Shown here one piece after another: positions 52,475 to 59,991 of a stretch of 64,000 nucleotides of DNA. This stretch comes from Planktosalinus sp963977065 (GTDB lineage: Bacteria > Bacteroidota > Bacteroidia > Flavobacteriales > Flavobacteriaceae), in the NCBI GenBank assembly GCA_963977065.1, contig CAXBNF010000003.1, forward strand, positions 124,001 through 188,000, written 5' to 3'. The notes beneath the pieces were generated by a model that saw only the letters and a program-made list of their open reading frames with translations, ran no database searches and was not told the origin of the DNA. The stretch's first letter is position 1. The number at the start of each line of letters is the position of its first letter. Position numbers and translations under genes: made by a program.

Positions 52475-53335
52475 TTAGTTGATAGCAGGGTCTTTTAAAC
52501 CTTCCTCAATCATTTCATAGAACTGCTCTAATTTTGGTAATACAACAATTCTGGTTCTTCTGTTTTTAGATTTACCATCTGCAGTTGCGTTGCTGGCAAC
52601 AGGCACATATTCACCTCTACCACCGGCAGTCATTCTCGCAGGGTCAACTCCAAATTCATTTTGTAATGTTCTTACAACCGCTGTAGCTCTAAGAACACTT
52701 AAGTCCCAGTTGTCTTGAATTCCGGGTCTGCTGATTGGCACGTTATCTGTGTGACCTTCAACTAGGAACTCAAAATCAGGTTTGTTTTTAACCACTAGAG
52801 CTACTTTTCCTAGTACTTCTTTAGCCCGACTGGTAAGATTGTAACTACCGCTGGAGAATAAAAGTTTATCAGAAATGTTAACAAAAACGACACCTTTTTC
52901 AACACTTATTTCAATGTCAGAGTCATCCATATTGCCTACTGCACCTTTTAAGCTTTGAACCAAGGCAAGGTTAACAGAGTCTCTTCTATTAACGGCATCC
53001 TGTAATTTTCTGATAGTAAGGTCTTTTTCTTGAAGACTTTGAAGTGATTTCTGTAAGTTTTCAGCACCTTTTTTCGTCAAATCTGTAAAGTCACCAATGC
53101 TTCTAATCAAATCTTTGTTTGTTGCATTGAGGGAGGCAACTTGACTTTCTAGCGAATTAGCTTTTGCTTGTAACGCAGATCTTTCTTCAAGACAACTGTT
53201 TAGCTTTACAGTTGCACTGTTAAGAAGGTCCTGGGTGTTTTTGTGTTGATTTTCCAATTCTGCATATTTTTTCTGAGATACACAGGATGAAAAAAGAAGT
53301 GCGATTACACTTCCAAATACGATTATTTTTTTCAT
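52475..53335 (-). CDS. OmpA-family lipoprotein with coiled coil
   Basis: 286 residues. Lipobox FSSC gives Cys18. Residues about 22-130 are a coiled coil (QKKYAELENQHKNTQDLLNS onward). Residues about 150-270 form the OmpA_C peptidoglycan-binding domain: EGHTDNVPISRPG, NWDLSVLRATAVV, FGVDPARMTAGGRGEYVP and NRRTRIVVLP, with the diaminopimelate-binding Asp and Arg. It tethers the outer membrane or a complex to peptidoglycan. Monocistronic. Confidence 0.92.
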   Translation of the reverse strand: MKKIIVFGSVIALLFSSCVSQKKYAELENQHKNTQDLLNSATVKLNSCLEERSALQAKANSLESQVASLNATNKDLIRSIGDFTDLTKKGAENLQKSLQSLQEKDLTIRKLQDAVNRRDSVNLALVQSLKGAVGNMDDSDIEISVEKGVVFVNISDKLLFSSGSYNLTSRAKEVLGKVALVVKNKPDFEFLVEGHTDNVPISRPGIQDNWDLSVLRATAVVRTLQNEFGVDPARMTAGGRGEYVPVASNATADGKSKNRRTRIVVLPKLEQFYEMIEEGLKDPAIN

Positions 53336-53429
53336 AATTTTTTGGTTTTTTAATAGTTAAATTGAATTCCAAAATTATCAATTATTAAGCCATTTTCATG
53401 AAACTTAACAATAATTTAGGCTTATTGTA

Positions 53430-54425
53430 TTATAGTTTGTTAAATGATTTAATTTGTTTAACAAAATACGAAAAAACAATGGATTTATGATGATAATAAC
53501 ACTCTTTTTTTAACGTTTTGGTCCGTTTTTGTAGTATTTTTCTGAGGTTGGTGTAAAAACTTATATGAGCTCTTAAAACGGCTATAAAATGAATAAGTTT
53601 TAAACTAAATATGAATTGAATTCCGGCTAAGCCATCCAAAACCATTCTAATAAAGACCCGTGTTGCAATTTTAGACTTTGGAGCATTTTTAATTATATTA
53701 AAAAGTGAATTTCTAAAGTTTAAAAAAGTCTTATTTGGATTTGTATTTTTAAGGGTTCCGCCACCAAGGTGATATACTTTAGATTCGCTGACACAAATTA
53801 CTTTATAATCCAAATTAAAGAATCGCCAGCACAAATCAATTTCCTCCTGATGAGCAAAATAGGCTTCGTCAAAACCTCCTGCTTCCCAAAAAGCTTCTTT
53901 TTTCACAAATAAACAAGCGCCACTGGCCCAGAATATTTCTGAAACGCCATCATACTGCCCCTCATCTTTTTCAAGGGTGTTAAAAATGCGCCCGCGACAA
54001 AAAGGGTACCCATACTTATCTATAAAACCACCCGCGGCACCGGCATATTCAAAATAGTCCTTGTTTTTATAATCGAGGATCTTCGGTTGTGCTGCAGCAA
54101 GTTTTGAGTTGTTTTTAAACTCCTGAATTACCGGGTGCAACCAGTTTTCAGAAACTTCAACATCAGAGTTTAGTAACACAAACACATCGGCATCAATGTG
54201 TTTTAATCCTTCATTGTACCCTTTTGCATACCCGCCGTTAGTTTGGTTTTGTATAACTTTAACTTCGGGAAAGTTGTATTCTAAAAATGAAATAGAATTA
54301 TCAGTAGAAGCATTATCCACAACATAAATTTCAGCCTCTCCTTGAGAATGCCTTACCACACTGGGTAAAAATTCATCCAGGAGTTTTCTTCCATTCCAGT
54401 TTAATATGACTACCGCCGTTTTCAA
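53430..54425 (-). CDS. Family 2 glycosyltransferase
   Basis: 331 residues, GT-A fold: VVILNWNGRKLLDEFLPSVV, YVVDNASTDNSISFL and VFVLLNSDVEVSENWL (DxD-like metal site), then FWASGACLFVKKEAFWEAGG and HQEEIDLCWRF (ED-like catalytic acidic residues). These are typical of rhamnosyl/GT2 enzymes (WbbL-like). The C-terminus (about 230-331) is amphipathic with a possible membrane-associated helix. It probably builds surface polysaccharide, although no other polysaccharide genes lie nearby. It is downstream of the HsdR-N-like gene. Confidence 0.88.
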   Translation of the reverse strand: MKTAVVILNWNGRKLLDEFLPSVVRHSQGEAEIYVVDNASTDNSISFLEYNFPEVKVIQNQTNGGYAKGYNEGLKHIDADVFVLLNSDVEVSENWLHPVIQEFKNNSKLAAAQPKILDYKNKDYFEYAGAAGGFIDKYGYPFCRGRIFNTLEKDEGQYDGVSEIFWASGACLFVKKEAFWEAGGFDEAYFAHQEEIDLCWRFFNLDYKVICVSESKVYHLGGGTLKNTNPNKTFLNFRNSLFNIIKNAPKSKIATRVFIRMVLDGLAGIQFIFSLKLIHFIAVLRAHISFYTNLRKILQKRTKTLKKECYYHHKSIVFSYFVKQIKSFNKL

Positions 54426-54468
54426 TGCTGTAAAGGTACTACCTTGGTTGTTTTGTTGATCAAATTCA

Positions 54469-54921
54469 TCAGTTAATCACTTTATAATTCGGAATTTCCT
54501 CTAAAAATTGATATTTTTCATTCTCATAATCGAGTTGGCAATAATAGTGATAAAGCCCATTGGTCACCATTAAATAATTTGCCTTCAAACTCAAATTATA
54601 TCGCGCTATTTGGTCAAATGTGTTTTGTGAGATCTCAATTTGTGGTGCTTTGCATTCCACGATTAAAAAAATACTTCCGTCTTTGTTATAAATCACAATA
54701 TCATAGCGTTTTTTGGTTTGATTCAACACCAATTCTTTTTCAACATTGATGTGACTTCTCGGATATTTTTTTTCGTGTATTAAAAATTGAATCACGTGTT
54801 GACGCACCCATTCTTCCGGAGTGAGAATAACAAACTTTTTACGGATTTCATCAAAGATAGAAATTTTATTTTCGCTACTTTTGAATCGAAAGCTGTATAC
54901 CGGAAAATGGAGTTGCTGCAT
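54469..54921 (-). CDS. HsdR N-terminal-like PD-(D/E)xK nuclease-fold protein
   Basis: 150 residues from ATG 54921 (MQQLHFPVYSFRFKSSENKI). Earlier in-frame starts would run into the holA coding region. RYDIVIYNKDGSIFLIVECKA carries the Asp...ExK catalytic pattern of restriction-type nucleases, within the HsdR_N (type I restriction R subunit N-domain) fold; no helicase or HsdM/HsdS genes are present. Such stand-alone proteins are common in Bacteroidota next to holA. DNA cleavage activity is not established. Confidence 0.85.
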   Translation of the reverse strand: MQQLHFPVYSFRFKSSENKISIFDEIRKKFVILTPEEWVRQHVIQFLIHEKKYPRSHINVEKELVLNQTKKRYDIVIYNKDGSIFLIVECKAPQIEISQNTFDQIARYNLSLKANYLMVTNGLYHYYCQLDYENEKYQFLEEIPNYKVIN

Positions 54922-54947
54922 CCCACAAAAATGATAATTTTTTTTTA

Positions 54948-55946
54948 ATGGAAGAAGTAAAACGCATTGTAAACGAACTAAAATCAGGAAAAGTAAAACC
55001 AATTTACCTTCTTACCGGTGAAGAACCTTATTTTATTGACTTTCTTTCAGATTATATCGAAAAAAACTTGCTACCAGAGGAAGAGAAAGCTTTTAATCAG
55101 ATGGTGTTCTATGGACGCGATGTAACAATCGATGACATGGTAAGCCACGCAAAACGCTATCCAATGATGGCAGAACGTCAGGTAATCATTGTCAAGGAAG
55201 CACAAGAATTAGCACGCACCATAGATAATCTTGAGGCCTATTGTAAAAACCCACAACCCACAACGGTGCTGGTAATTTGCTATAAGTACAAGAAAATAGA
55301 TAAACGAAAAACACTATACAAAACAATCAAAGCCAATGGAGTTATTCTTGACGAAAAAAAGCTCTATGAGAATAAAGTAGCTCCCTGGATTTCAAAGGTA
55401 TTAACTTCCAAAGGATATCAAATTTCGCCAAAAGCGGCCATTATGCTGGTTGAATTTTTGGGGAATGACTTGAGTAAAATTTCCAACGAACTCGATAAAC
55501 TCACCCAAATTCTTAAACCGGAACAACAAATCACTCCTGAGCTCATCGAGCAAAATATTGGTATTAGTAAAGATTATAACAATTTTGAATTGCAAAATGC
55601 CCTGGGTAGTAAAGATATCAATAAGGCCTTTAGAATTATTAATTACTTTTCTCAAAACCCAAAAGACAACCCATTGGTGATGACAGTGGCATTACTCTTT
55701 AGTTTCTATTCAAAACTGATGATGTATCATTCACTTCCCAATAAAAACAATGCAGCAAGAGAGTTGGGCATCAATCCTTACTTTATTAAAGATTATCAAT
55801 TGGCAGCAAAAAATTATCCTATGAAAAAAGTGAGTGGTATCCTATCAAAACTGCGTGATACCGATATGAAAAGCAAAGGAGTGGGAGCTGCCGGGGTGAA
55901 TGACGGGGATTTATTAAAAGAACTGCTTGTTGAGATTTTTAATTAA
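54948..55946 (+). CDS. holA: DNA polymerase III subunit delta
   Basis: 332 residues. The DNA_pol3_delta N-domain (VKPIYLLTGEEPYFIDFLSD), middle helical part and C-terminal domain (LGSKDINKAFRIINYFSQN, LGINPYFIKDYQLAAKNYP) follow the family order. It opens the beta clamp as part of the clamp loader. Its ATG is 26 bp from the divergent HsdR-N-like start, so promoters overlap coding regions. menA follows 40 bp later. Confidence 0.93.
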   Translation: MEEVKRIVNELKSGKVKPIYLLTGEEPYFIDFLSDYIEKNLLPEEEKAFNQMVFYGRDVTIDDMVSHAKRYPMMAERQVIIVKEAQELARTIDNLEAYCKNPQPTTVLVICYKYKKIDKRKTLYKTIKANGVILDEKKLYENKVAPWISKVLTSKGYQISPKAAIMLVEFLGNDLSKISNELDKLTQILKPEQQITPELIEQNIGISKDYNNFELQNALGSKDINKAFRIINYFSQNPKDNPLVMTVALLFSFYSKLMMYHSLPNKNNAARELGINPYFIKDYQLAAKNYPMKKVSGILSKLRDTDMKSKGVGAAGVNDGDLLKELLVEIFN

Positions 55947-55986
55947 GTGATTTAATTTATTTAATTTTACCGCTTCAATATTTAAT

Positions 55987-56889
55987 ATGTCAAAAACCAA
56001 AGCCTGGCTCAATGCCGCCCGTTTACGCACACTTCCTTTGTCTTTTTCCGGTATTATTGTGGGTGCTGCTTTGGCATTTCGGGAAAATGCTTTTGAAATT
56101 CCAATCTTTTTACTGGCATTGCTCACCACTTTAGGCTTTCAGGTATTGTCAAATTTTGCAAACGATTTTGGTGACGGAGTAAAAGGCACCGATAATGACG
56201 ACCGTGTGGGACCCAAACGTGCCTTGCAAAGCGGTTTACTTACCGAAAGCGAACTTAAAAAAGGAATGATTATAACAATCATTCTCACGCTAATTGTTGC
56301 AATAGTCTTAATTTATGTGTCATTTGGGCTAGAAAATATAGGGTATTTTGTGCTTTTTTTACTTTTGGGTGTGGCCGCTATTATTGCTGCTATCAAATAT
56401 ACTGTGGGCGTAAATGCTTATGGATACCGTGCGATGGGTGATGTATTTGTCTTTGTGTTTTTTGGATTGCTTTCGGTTTTAGGGAGTTATTTCTTATATG
56501 TGCAGCAACTTTCTTTAATGGTGCTTTTGCCTGCTATCACCATTGGTTTTCTTAGTACGGCTGTCTTGAACTTAAACAATATGCGTGACAGAATATCTGA
56601 TGCAAAGGTTAATAAAATTACCATTCCGGTATTGCTTGGCGAAAAAAAATCAAAAAAGTATCACGCTTTCTTATTATCGGGAGCCTATACAGCCGCCTTC
56701 TTTTACTGTTACATTTCCGCCTCTGCTTGGTGGCAGTTTTTACCCTTGATAGCATTTCTTCCATTGTTAAAACACTATGGTGTTGTTATGGTGAACAGAA
56801 ACCCCGCTGCACTTGACTCAGAGTTAAAAAAAGTGGCATTGAGTACTTTTTTGTTTGCAGTTTTGTTTTTTGCGGTTGCTGTTTTTTAA
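55987..56889 (+). CDS. menA: 1,4-dihydroxy-2-naphthoate polyprenyltransferase
   Basis: 300 residues with eight or nine transmembrane helices of the UbiA fold. The first Asp motif is NDFGDGVKGTDNDDRVGPKR (NDxxDxxxD-type) and the second is NNMRDRISDAKVNK. It prenylates DHNA to demethylmenaquinone. It starts a likely unit with the metal-hydrolase gene and menC further on. The start ATG 55987 gives KTKAWLNAARLRTLPLSFSG, a standard UbiA opening. Confidence 0.93.
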   Translation: MSKTKAWLNAARLRTLPLSFSGIIVGAALAFRENAFEIPIFLLALLTTLGFQVLSNFANDFGDGVKGTDNDDRVGPKRALQSGLLTESELKKGMIITIILTLIVAIVLIYVSFGLENIGYFVLFLLLGVAAIIAAIKYTVGVNAYGYRAMGDVFVFVFFGLLSVLGSYFLYVQQLSLMVLLPAITIGFLSTAVLNLNNMRDRISDAKVNKITIPVLLGEKKSKKYHAFLLSGAYTAAFFYCYISASAWWQFLPLIAFLPLLKHYGVVMVNRNPAALDSELKKVALSTFLFAVLFFAVAVF

Positions 56890-56956
56890 AATAATTTTTA
56901 GACTTCTCCATCTCGATTTTAGTATCTTTAAAATCTAAACTTTAAAACATTTAAAG

Positions 56957-57637
56957 ATGAAGATAACATACTTTGGACACAACAGTTTCTCAATTGAAAT
57001 CAAAGGTAAGAACATACTAATCGACCCATTTATTAGTGGCAATCCCTTAGCGAATGGAAAAATTAACATCCATGATTTAAAGGCAGATTATATACTTCTC
57101 ACACACGCTCATCAAGACCATACACTGGATGCAGAAGCCATTGCCAAAAACACAGGAGCTGTCATTGTAAGTAATTTTGAAATCACAACCCATTATGAAA
57201 GCAAAGGCATTACCGTCCACCCCATGAATCACGGCGGTAGCTGGGAATTTGATTTTGGAAAGGTAAAATATGTCAATGCCATTCACACAAGCTCCTTTCC
57301 TGATGGAAGTTATGGCGGACAACCCGGCGGTTTTGTCATTGAAGGCGAACATAAAAATATCTACATCGCCGGAGACACGGCCCTCACTATGGATATGAAA
57401 CTCATTCCCTTGCACACAAAACTTGATATTGCCATTTTACCAATTGGTGACAATTTTACGATGGGTATTGAAGATGCCATCATCGCTTCAAATTTTGTGG
57501 AATGTGATAAAATCATCGGGTGTCATTATGATACTTTTGGCTACATTGAAATCGACCACGAAGAAGCCAAACGCAAATTTTATAATGCCGATAAGGACTT
57601 GATGTTGCTTGAGGTTGGGGAAAGTATTGAGCTTTGA
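56957..57637 (+). CDS. UPF0173-type metal-dependent hydrolase
   Basis: 226 residues of the metallo-beta-lactamase superfamily. The active-site motif THAHQDHTLDAEAIA (HxHxDH, about residues 50-55), MNHGGS, HTSSFPD, GDTALTMD and GCHYDTF are in the UPF0173 order. Substrate is unknown. It lies between menA and menC in this genome, an arrangement that I recall from other flavobacteria, but no role in menaquinone synthesis is demonstrated. Confidence 0.9.
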   Translation: MKITYFGHNSFSIEIKGKNILIDPFISGNPLANGKINIHDLKADYILLTHAHQDHTLDAEAIAKNTGAVIVSNFEITTHYESKGITVHPMNHGGSWEFDFGKVKYVNAIHTSSFPDGSYGGQPGGFVIEGEHKNIYIAGDTALTMDMKLIPLHTKLDIAILPIGDNFTMGIEDAIIASNFVECDKIIGCHYDTFGYIEIDHEEAKRKFYNADKDLMLLEVGESIEL

Positions 57638-57642
57638 ATTGA

Positions 57643-58153
57643 TGACTTGGTGATGGGGAGACTTGGAGACAGGGTGAATTAGTAATTTATTAAAAATAGT
57701 TTGTTTATGAGTAAAATTATTTCTCACAAAGAATTAAAAGTTTTTCAGCTATCTTTTGAAGCTGCAATGCAAATTTTTGAAATCTCGAAATCTTTCCCTT
57801 CTGAGGAAAAATATTCTTTAACAGATCAAATTAGAAGATCTTCGAGGTCAGTTTCTGGTACTATTGCGGAGGCCTGGCGAAAGAGAAGGTATGAAAAATC
57901 ATTTGTAGCTAAATTATCAGATTCTGAAGGAGAAGCTGCTGAAACGCAGGTTTGGTTAGACTACTCATTTGCCTGTAAGTATATAAATGAAGAGATTTAT
58001 AATGAGCTTTATGCAAAATATGACCACATTCTGGCAATGCTTGTTAAAATGATATTTAATCCGAAACAATGGACTCTTAGTAAAAAATAAATAGAAAAAT
58101 GCTGCCATTCTCCTTATCTCCCGCTCACCCTGTCTCCCTCTCACCCTGTCTCC
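57643..58153. repeat. Inverted-repeat-flanked cassette carrying a four-helix-bundle gene
   Basis: GGAGACAGGGTGA (57665-57677) is exactly inverted as TCACCCTGTCTCC at 58125-58137 and again at 58141-58153, the two right copies being a 16-bp direct repeat (TCACCCTGTCTCCCTC). A further G-rich half-repeat (GACTTGGTGATGGGGA) lies left of the first arm. The arms bracket the 57707-58090 gene and sit in the men gene cluster. The layout suggests an inserted unit or an RNA stem that can enclose the ORF; no target-site duplication is identified. Confidence 0.6.
57707..58090 (+). CDS. Four-helix-bundle protein (23S rRNA intervening-sequence/S23 family)
   Basis: 127 residues from ATG 57707. KELKVFQLSFEAAMQIFEIS, PSEEKYSLTDQIRRSSRSVS, TIAEAWRKRRYEKSFVAKLS and SEGEAAETQVWLDYSFACKY are the family signatures of the S23/IVS four-helix-bundle proteins, related to Avd of diversity-generating retroelements. 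These proteins were first seen in insertions of 23S rRNA but mostly occur as free-standing genes. It sits between flanking inverted repeats. An in-frame TTG (57701) is two codons upstream; ATG is preferred. Confidence 0.9.
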   Translation: MSKIISHKELKVFQLSFEAAMQIFEISKSFPSEEKYSLTDQIRRSSRSVSGTIAEAWRKRRYEKSFVAKLSDSEGEAAETQVWLDYSFACKYINEEIYNELYAKYDHILAMLVKMIFNPKQWTLSKK

Positions 58154-58163
58154 CTATCAAATA

Positions 58164-59216
58164 ATGAAAGCAACATTCAAAAAACACACCCTAAAATTCA
58201 AACGCCCCAGCGGCACTTCGCGAGGTATTTTGGAAACCAAAGAAACCTGGTTTTTAATCATTCAGGACGGTGACAAAACCGGTATTGGAGAGTGCGGATT
58301 GTTAAAAGGACTCAGTATTGATGATCGACCGGATTATGAAGACAAATTAAAGTGGGTTTGTGAAAACATCAATCTGGGCGAGAAAACCCTTTATGAAAAA
58401 TTAATAGAATTCCCATCCATTCAAATTGGAGTCGAGACAGCTTTTCTTTCACTTAAAGCGAAACTTCCTTTTGAATTGTTTCCTTCAGAATTTACAGGGG
58501 GAAACGCAGCAATTCCCATCAACGGACTTGTATGGATGGGTGATAAGGCCTTTATGAGCTCTCAGATAAAGGAGAAAATTGCCGCCGGATTTAAGTGCAT
58601 CAAAATGAAAATTGGTGCGATTGACTTTGAAACCGAAATGGAATTGCTCAAAGCCATCAGACAAGAATTTTCAGCCAACGAAATCGAGCTTCGGGTAGAT
58701 GCCAATGGTGCTTTTTCCCCTGTGGAAGCTTTGGAAAAACTCAATCGCCTTTCAGAATATAATTTGCATTCTATCGAGCAACCCATTAAAGCCGGGCAAT
58801 GGGAAGCCATGGCAAAACTTTGTGAACAAACCCCTTTGCCCATTGCATTGGATGAGGAGTTAATTGGTATTTTTGATGAAAAAGAAAAGCAAAAACTGCT
58901 TCAAACCATTCAACCACAATACATTATATTAAAACCCAGTTTGATTGGGGGCTTTCGCGGAAGCGATTCCTGGATTAGAATTGCTGAAAATCAAAACTGT
59001 GGGTGGTGGATTACCTCAGCACTTGAAAGCAATGTGGGATTGAACGCCATAGCACAATATACTTTTACAAAAAATAGTAACTTGCCACAAGGATTGGGAA
59101 CCGGAAGTTTGTATGAAAATAATGTACAATCTCCCTTAGAAGTTAAAGATGGATTCTTAACATACAACACTTTAAAAGACTGGGGAATTGACACCATTTT
59201 GAATAACAAAATATGA
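58164..59216 (+). CDS. menC: o-Succinylbenzoate synthase (enolase superfamily)
   Basis: 350 residues. The enolase-superfamily catalytic set is present: CIKMKIGA (KxK, about residues 147-149), RVDANGAFS (Asp metal ligand), SIEQPI (Glu), ALDEEL (Asp/Glu) and YIILKPSLIGG (Lys). Together with menA and the metal hydrolase this supports OSB synthase in menaquinone synthesis, but dipeptide epimerase-like activity cannot be excluded by motif alone. The gene begins 11 bp after the last copy of the right repeat. Confidence 0.88.
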   Translation: MKATFKKHTLKFKRPSGTSRGILETKETWFLIIQDGDKTGIGECGLLKGLSIDDRPDYEDKLKWVCENINLGEKTLYEKLIEFPSIQIGVETAFLSLKAKLPFELFPSEFTGGNAAIPINGLVWMGDKAFMSSQIKEKIAAGFKCIKMKIGAIDFETEMELLKAIRQEFSANEIELRVDANGAFSPVEALEKLNRLSEYNLHSIEQPIKAGQWEAMAKLCEQTPLPIALDEELIGIFDEKEKQKLLQTIQPQYIILKPSLIGGFRGSDSWIRIAENQNCGWWITSALESNVGLNAIAQYTFTKNSNLPQGLGTGSLYENNVQSPLEVKDGFLTYNTLKDWGIDTILNNKI

Positions 59217-59266
59217 AACTAAAGGACCGAATACTGTTTTACAATTAACCATTAAACCCATAACCA

Positions 59267-59284
59267 ATCCCGATAGCTATCGGG
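59267..59284. repeat. 18-bp perfect palindrome (TCCCGATAGCTATCGGGA)
   Basis: A fully self-complementary 18-bp sequence lies 20 bp before the pcm TTG start. Short palindromes of this kind recur in Bacteroidota genomes as far as I recall. It could form an mRNA hairpin between menC and pcm. Confidence 0.65.
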
Positions 59285-59304
59285 ACCAATAACAAACAAC
59301 CAAA

Positions 59305-59946
59305 TTGAAAGATACGTTACGACATCAAGGCAAACGACAACAACTCGTTAAAATAATAAAAGCCAAAGGCATTCAAAATGAAATGGTTTTGAAGGCGATT
59401 GGTAAAATTCCCCGACACTTATTTATGGACTCCGGTTTTGAAGACCATGCTTATGAGGACAAACCCTTTCCCATTGGTGCAGACCAGACCATCTCACAGC
59501 CTTATACAGTAGCAAGGCAAACTGAATTGCTGGAGGTGAAAAAAGGTGATGTTGTTTTAGAAATTGGTACCGGAAGTGGTTACCAGGCTGCAGTTCTTCT
59601 TGAGATGGGGGTTGTGGTTTACACCATTGAACGGCAAAGAGAATTGTTTAAAAGAACCAATTTATTTCTGCCAAAAATTGGATACCGACCTAAAAAAATG
59701 GTTTTTGGAGATGGGTACAAAGGCCTCCCGGAATTTGCCCCGTTTGACGGAATTGTCGTCACAGCAGGTGCCCCTTTTGTTCCAAAACCGTTGATGGAAC
59801 AACTCAAAGTGGGAGGGAAGCTGGTGATTCCTGTGGGTGAAAATGTGCAGATAATGACCGTTTATACCCGTAAGTCTGAAAAGGAATTTGAGAAAAAAGA
59901 ATATGGGGAGTTTCGGTTTGTGCCGCTTTTGGAGGATAAAAATTGA
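59305..59946 (+). CDS. pcm: Protein-L-isoaspartate O-methyltransferase, TTG start
   Basis: 213 residues. The PCMT signature PIGADQTISQPYTVARQTEL and SAM motif I VLEIGTGSGYQAAV are intact, with FDGIVVTAGAP and PKPLMEQLKVGGKLVIPVG following. It repairs isoaspartyl damage. The start is TTG 59305 (MKDTLRHQGKRQQLV), which matches the normal N-terminus. An ATG further in would remove the first conserved helix. Confidence 0.93.
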   Translation: MKDTLRHQGKRQQLVKIIKAKGIQNEMVLKAIGKIPRHLFMDSGFEDHAYEDKPFPIGADQTISQPYTVARQTELLEVKKGDVVLEIGTGSGYQAAVLLEMGVVVYTIERQRELFKRTNLFLPKIGYRPKKMVFGDGYKGLPEFAPFDGIVVTAGAPFVPKPLMEQLKVGGKLVIPVGENVQIMTVYTRKSEKEFEKKEYGEFRFVPLLEDKN

Positions 59947-59991
59947 TTTAGCACTTATCTTTAAATCGGTGCAAATCAGTAAATCCGTTTT

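Noticed and set aside
54469..54921. Restriction-modification system
   Set aside because: Only an HsdR N-terminal-like domain is present, without helicase, HsdM or HsdS. A stand-alone housekeeping-type protein is more likely.
57643..58153. Diversity-generating retroelement
   Set aside because: The four-helix-bundle protein resembles Avd, but there is no reverse transcriptase and no template/variable repeat pair nearby.
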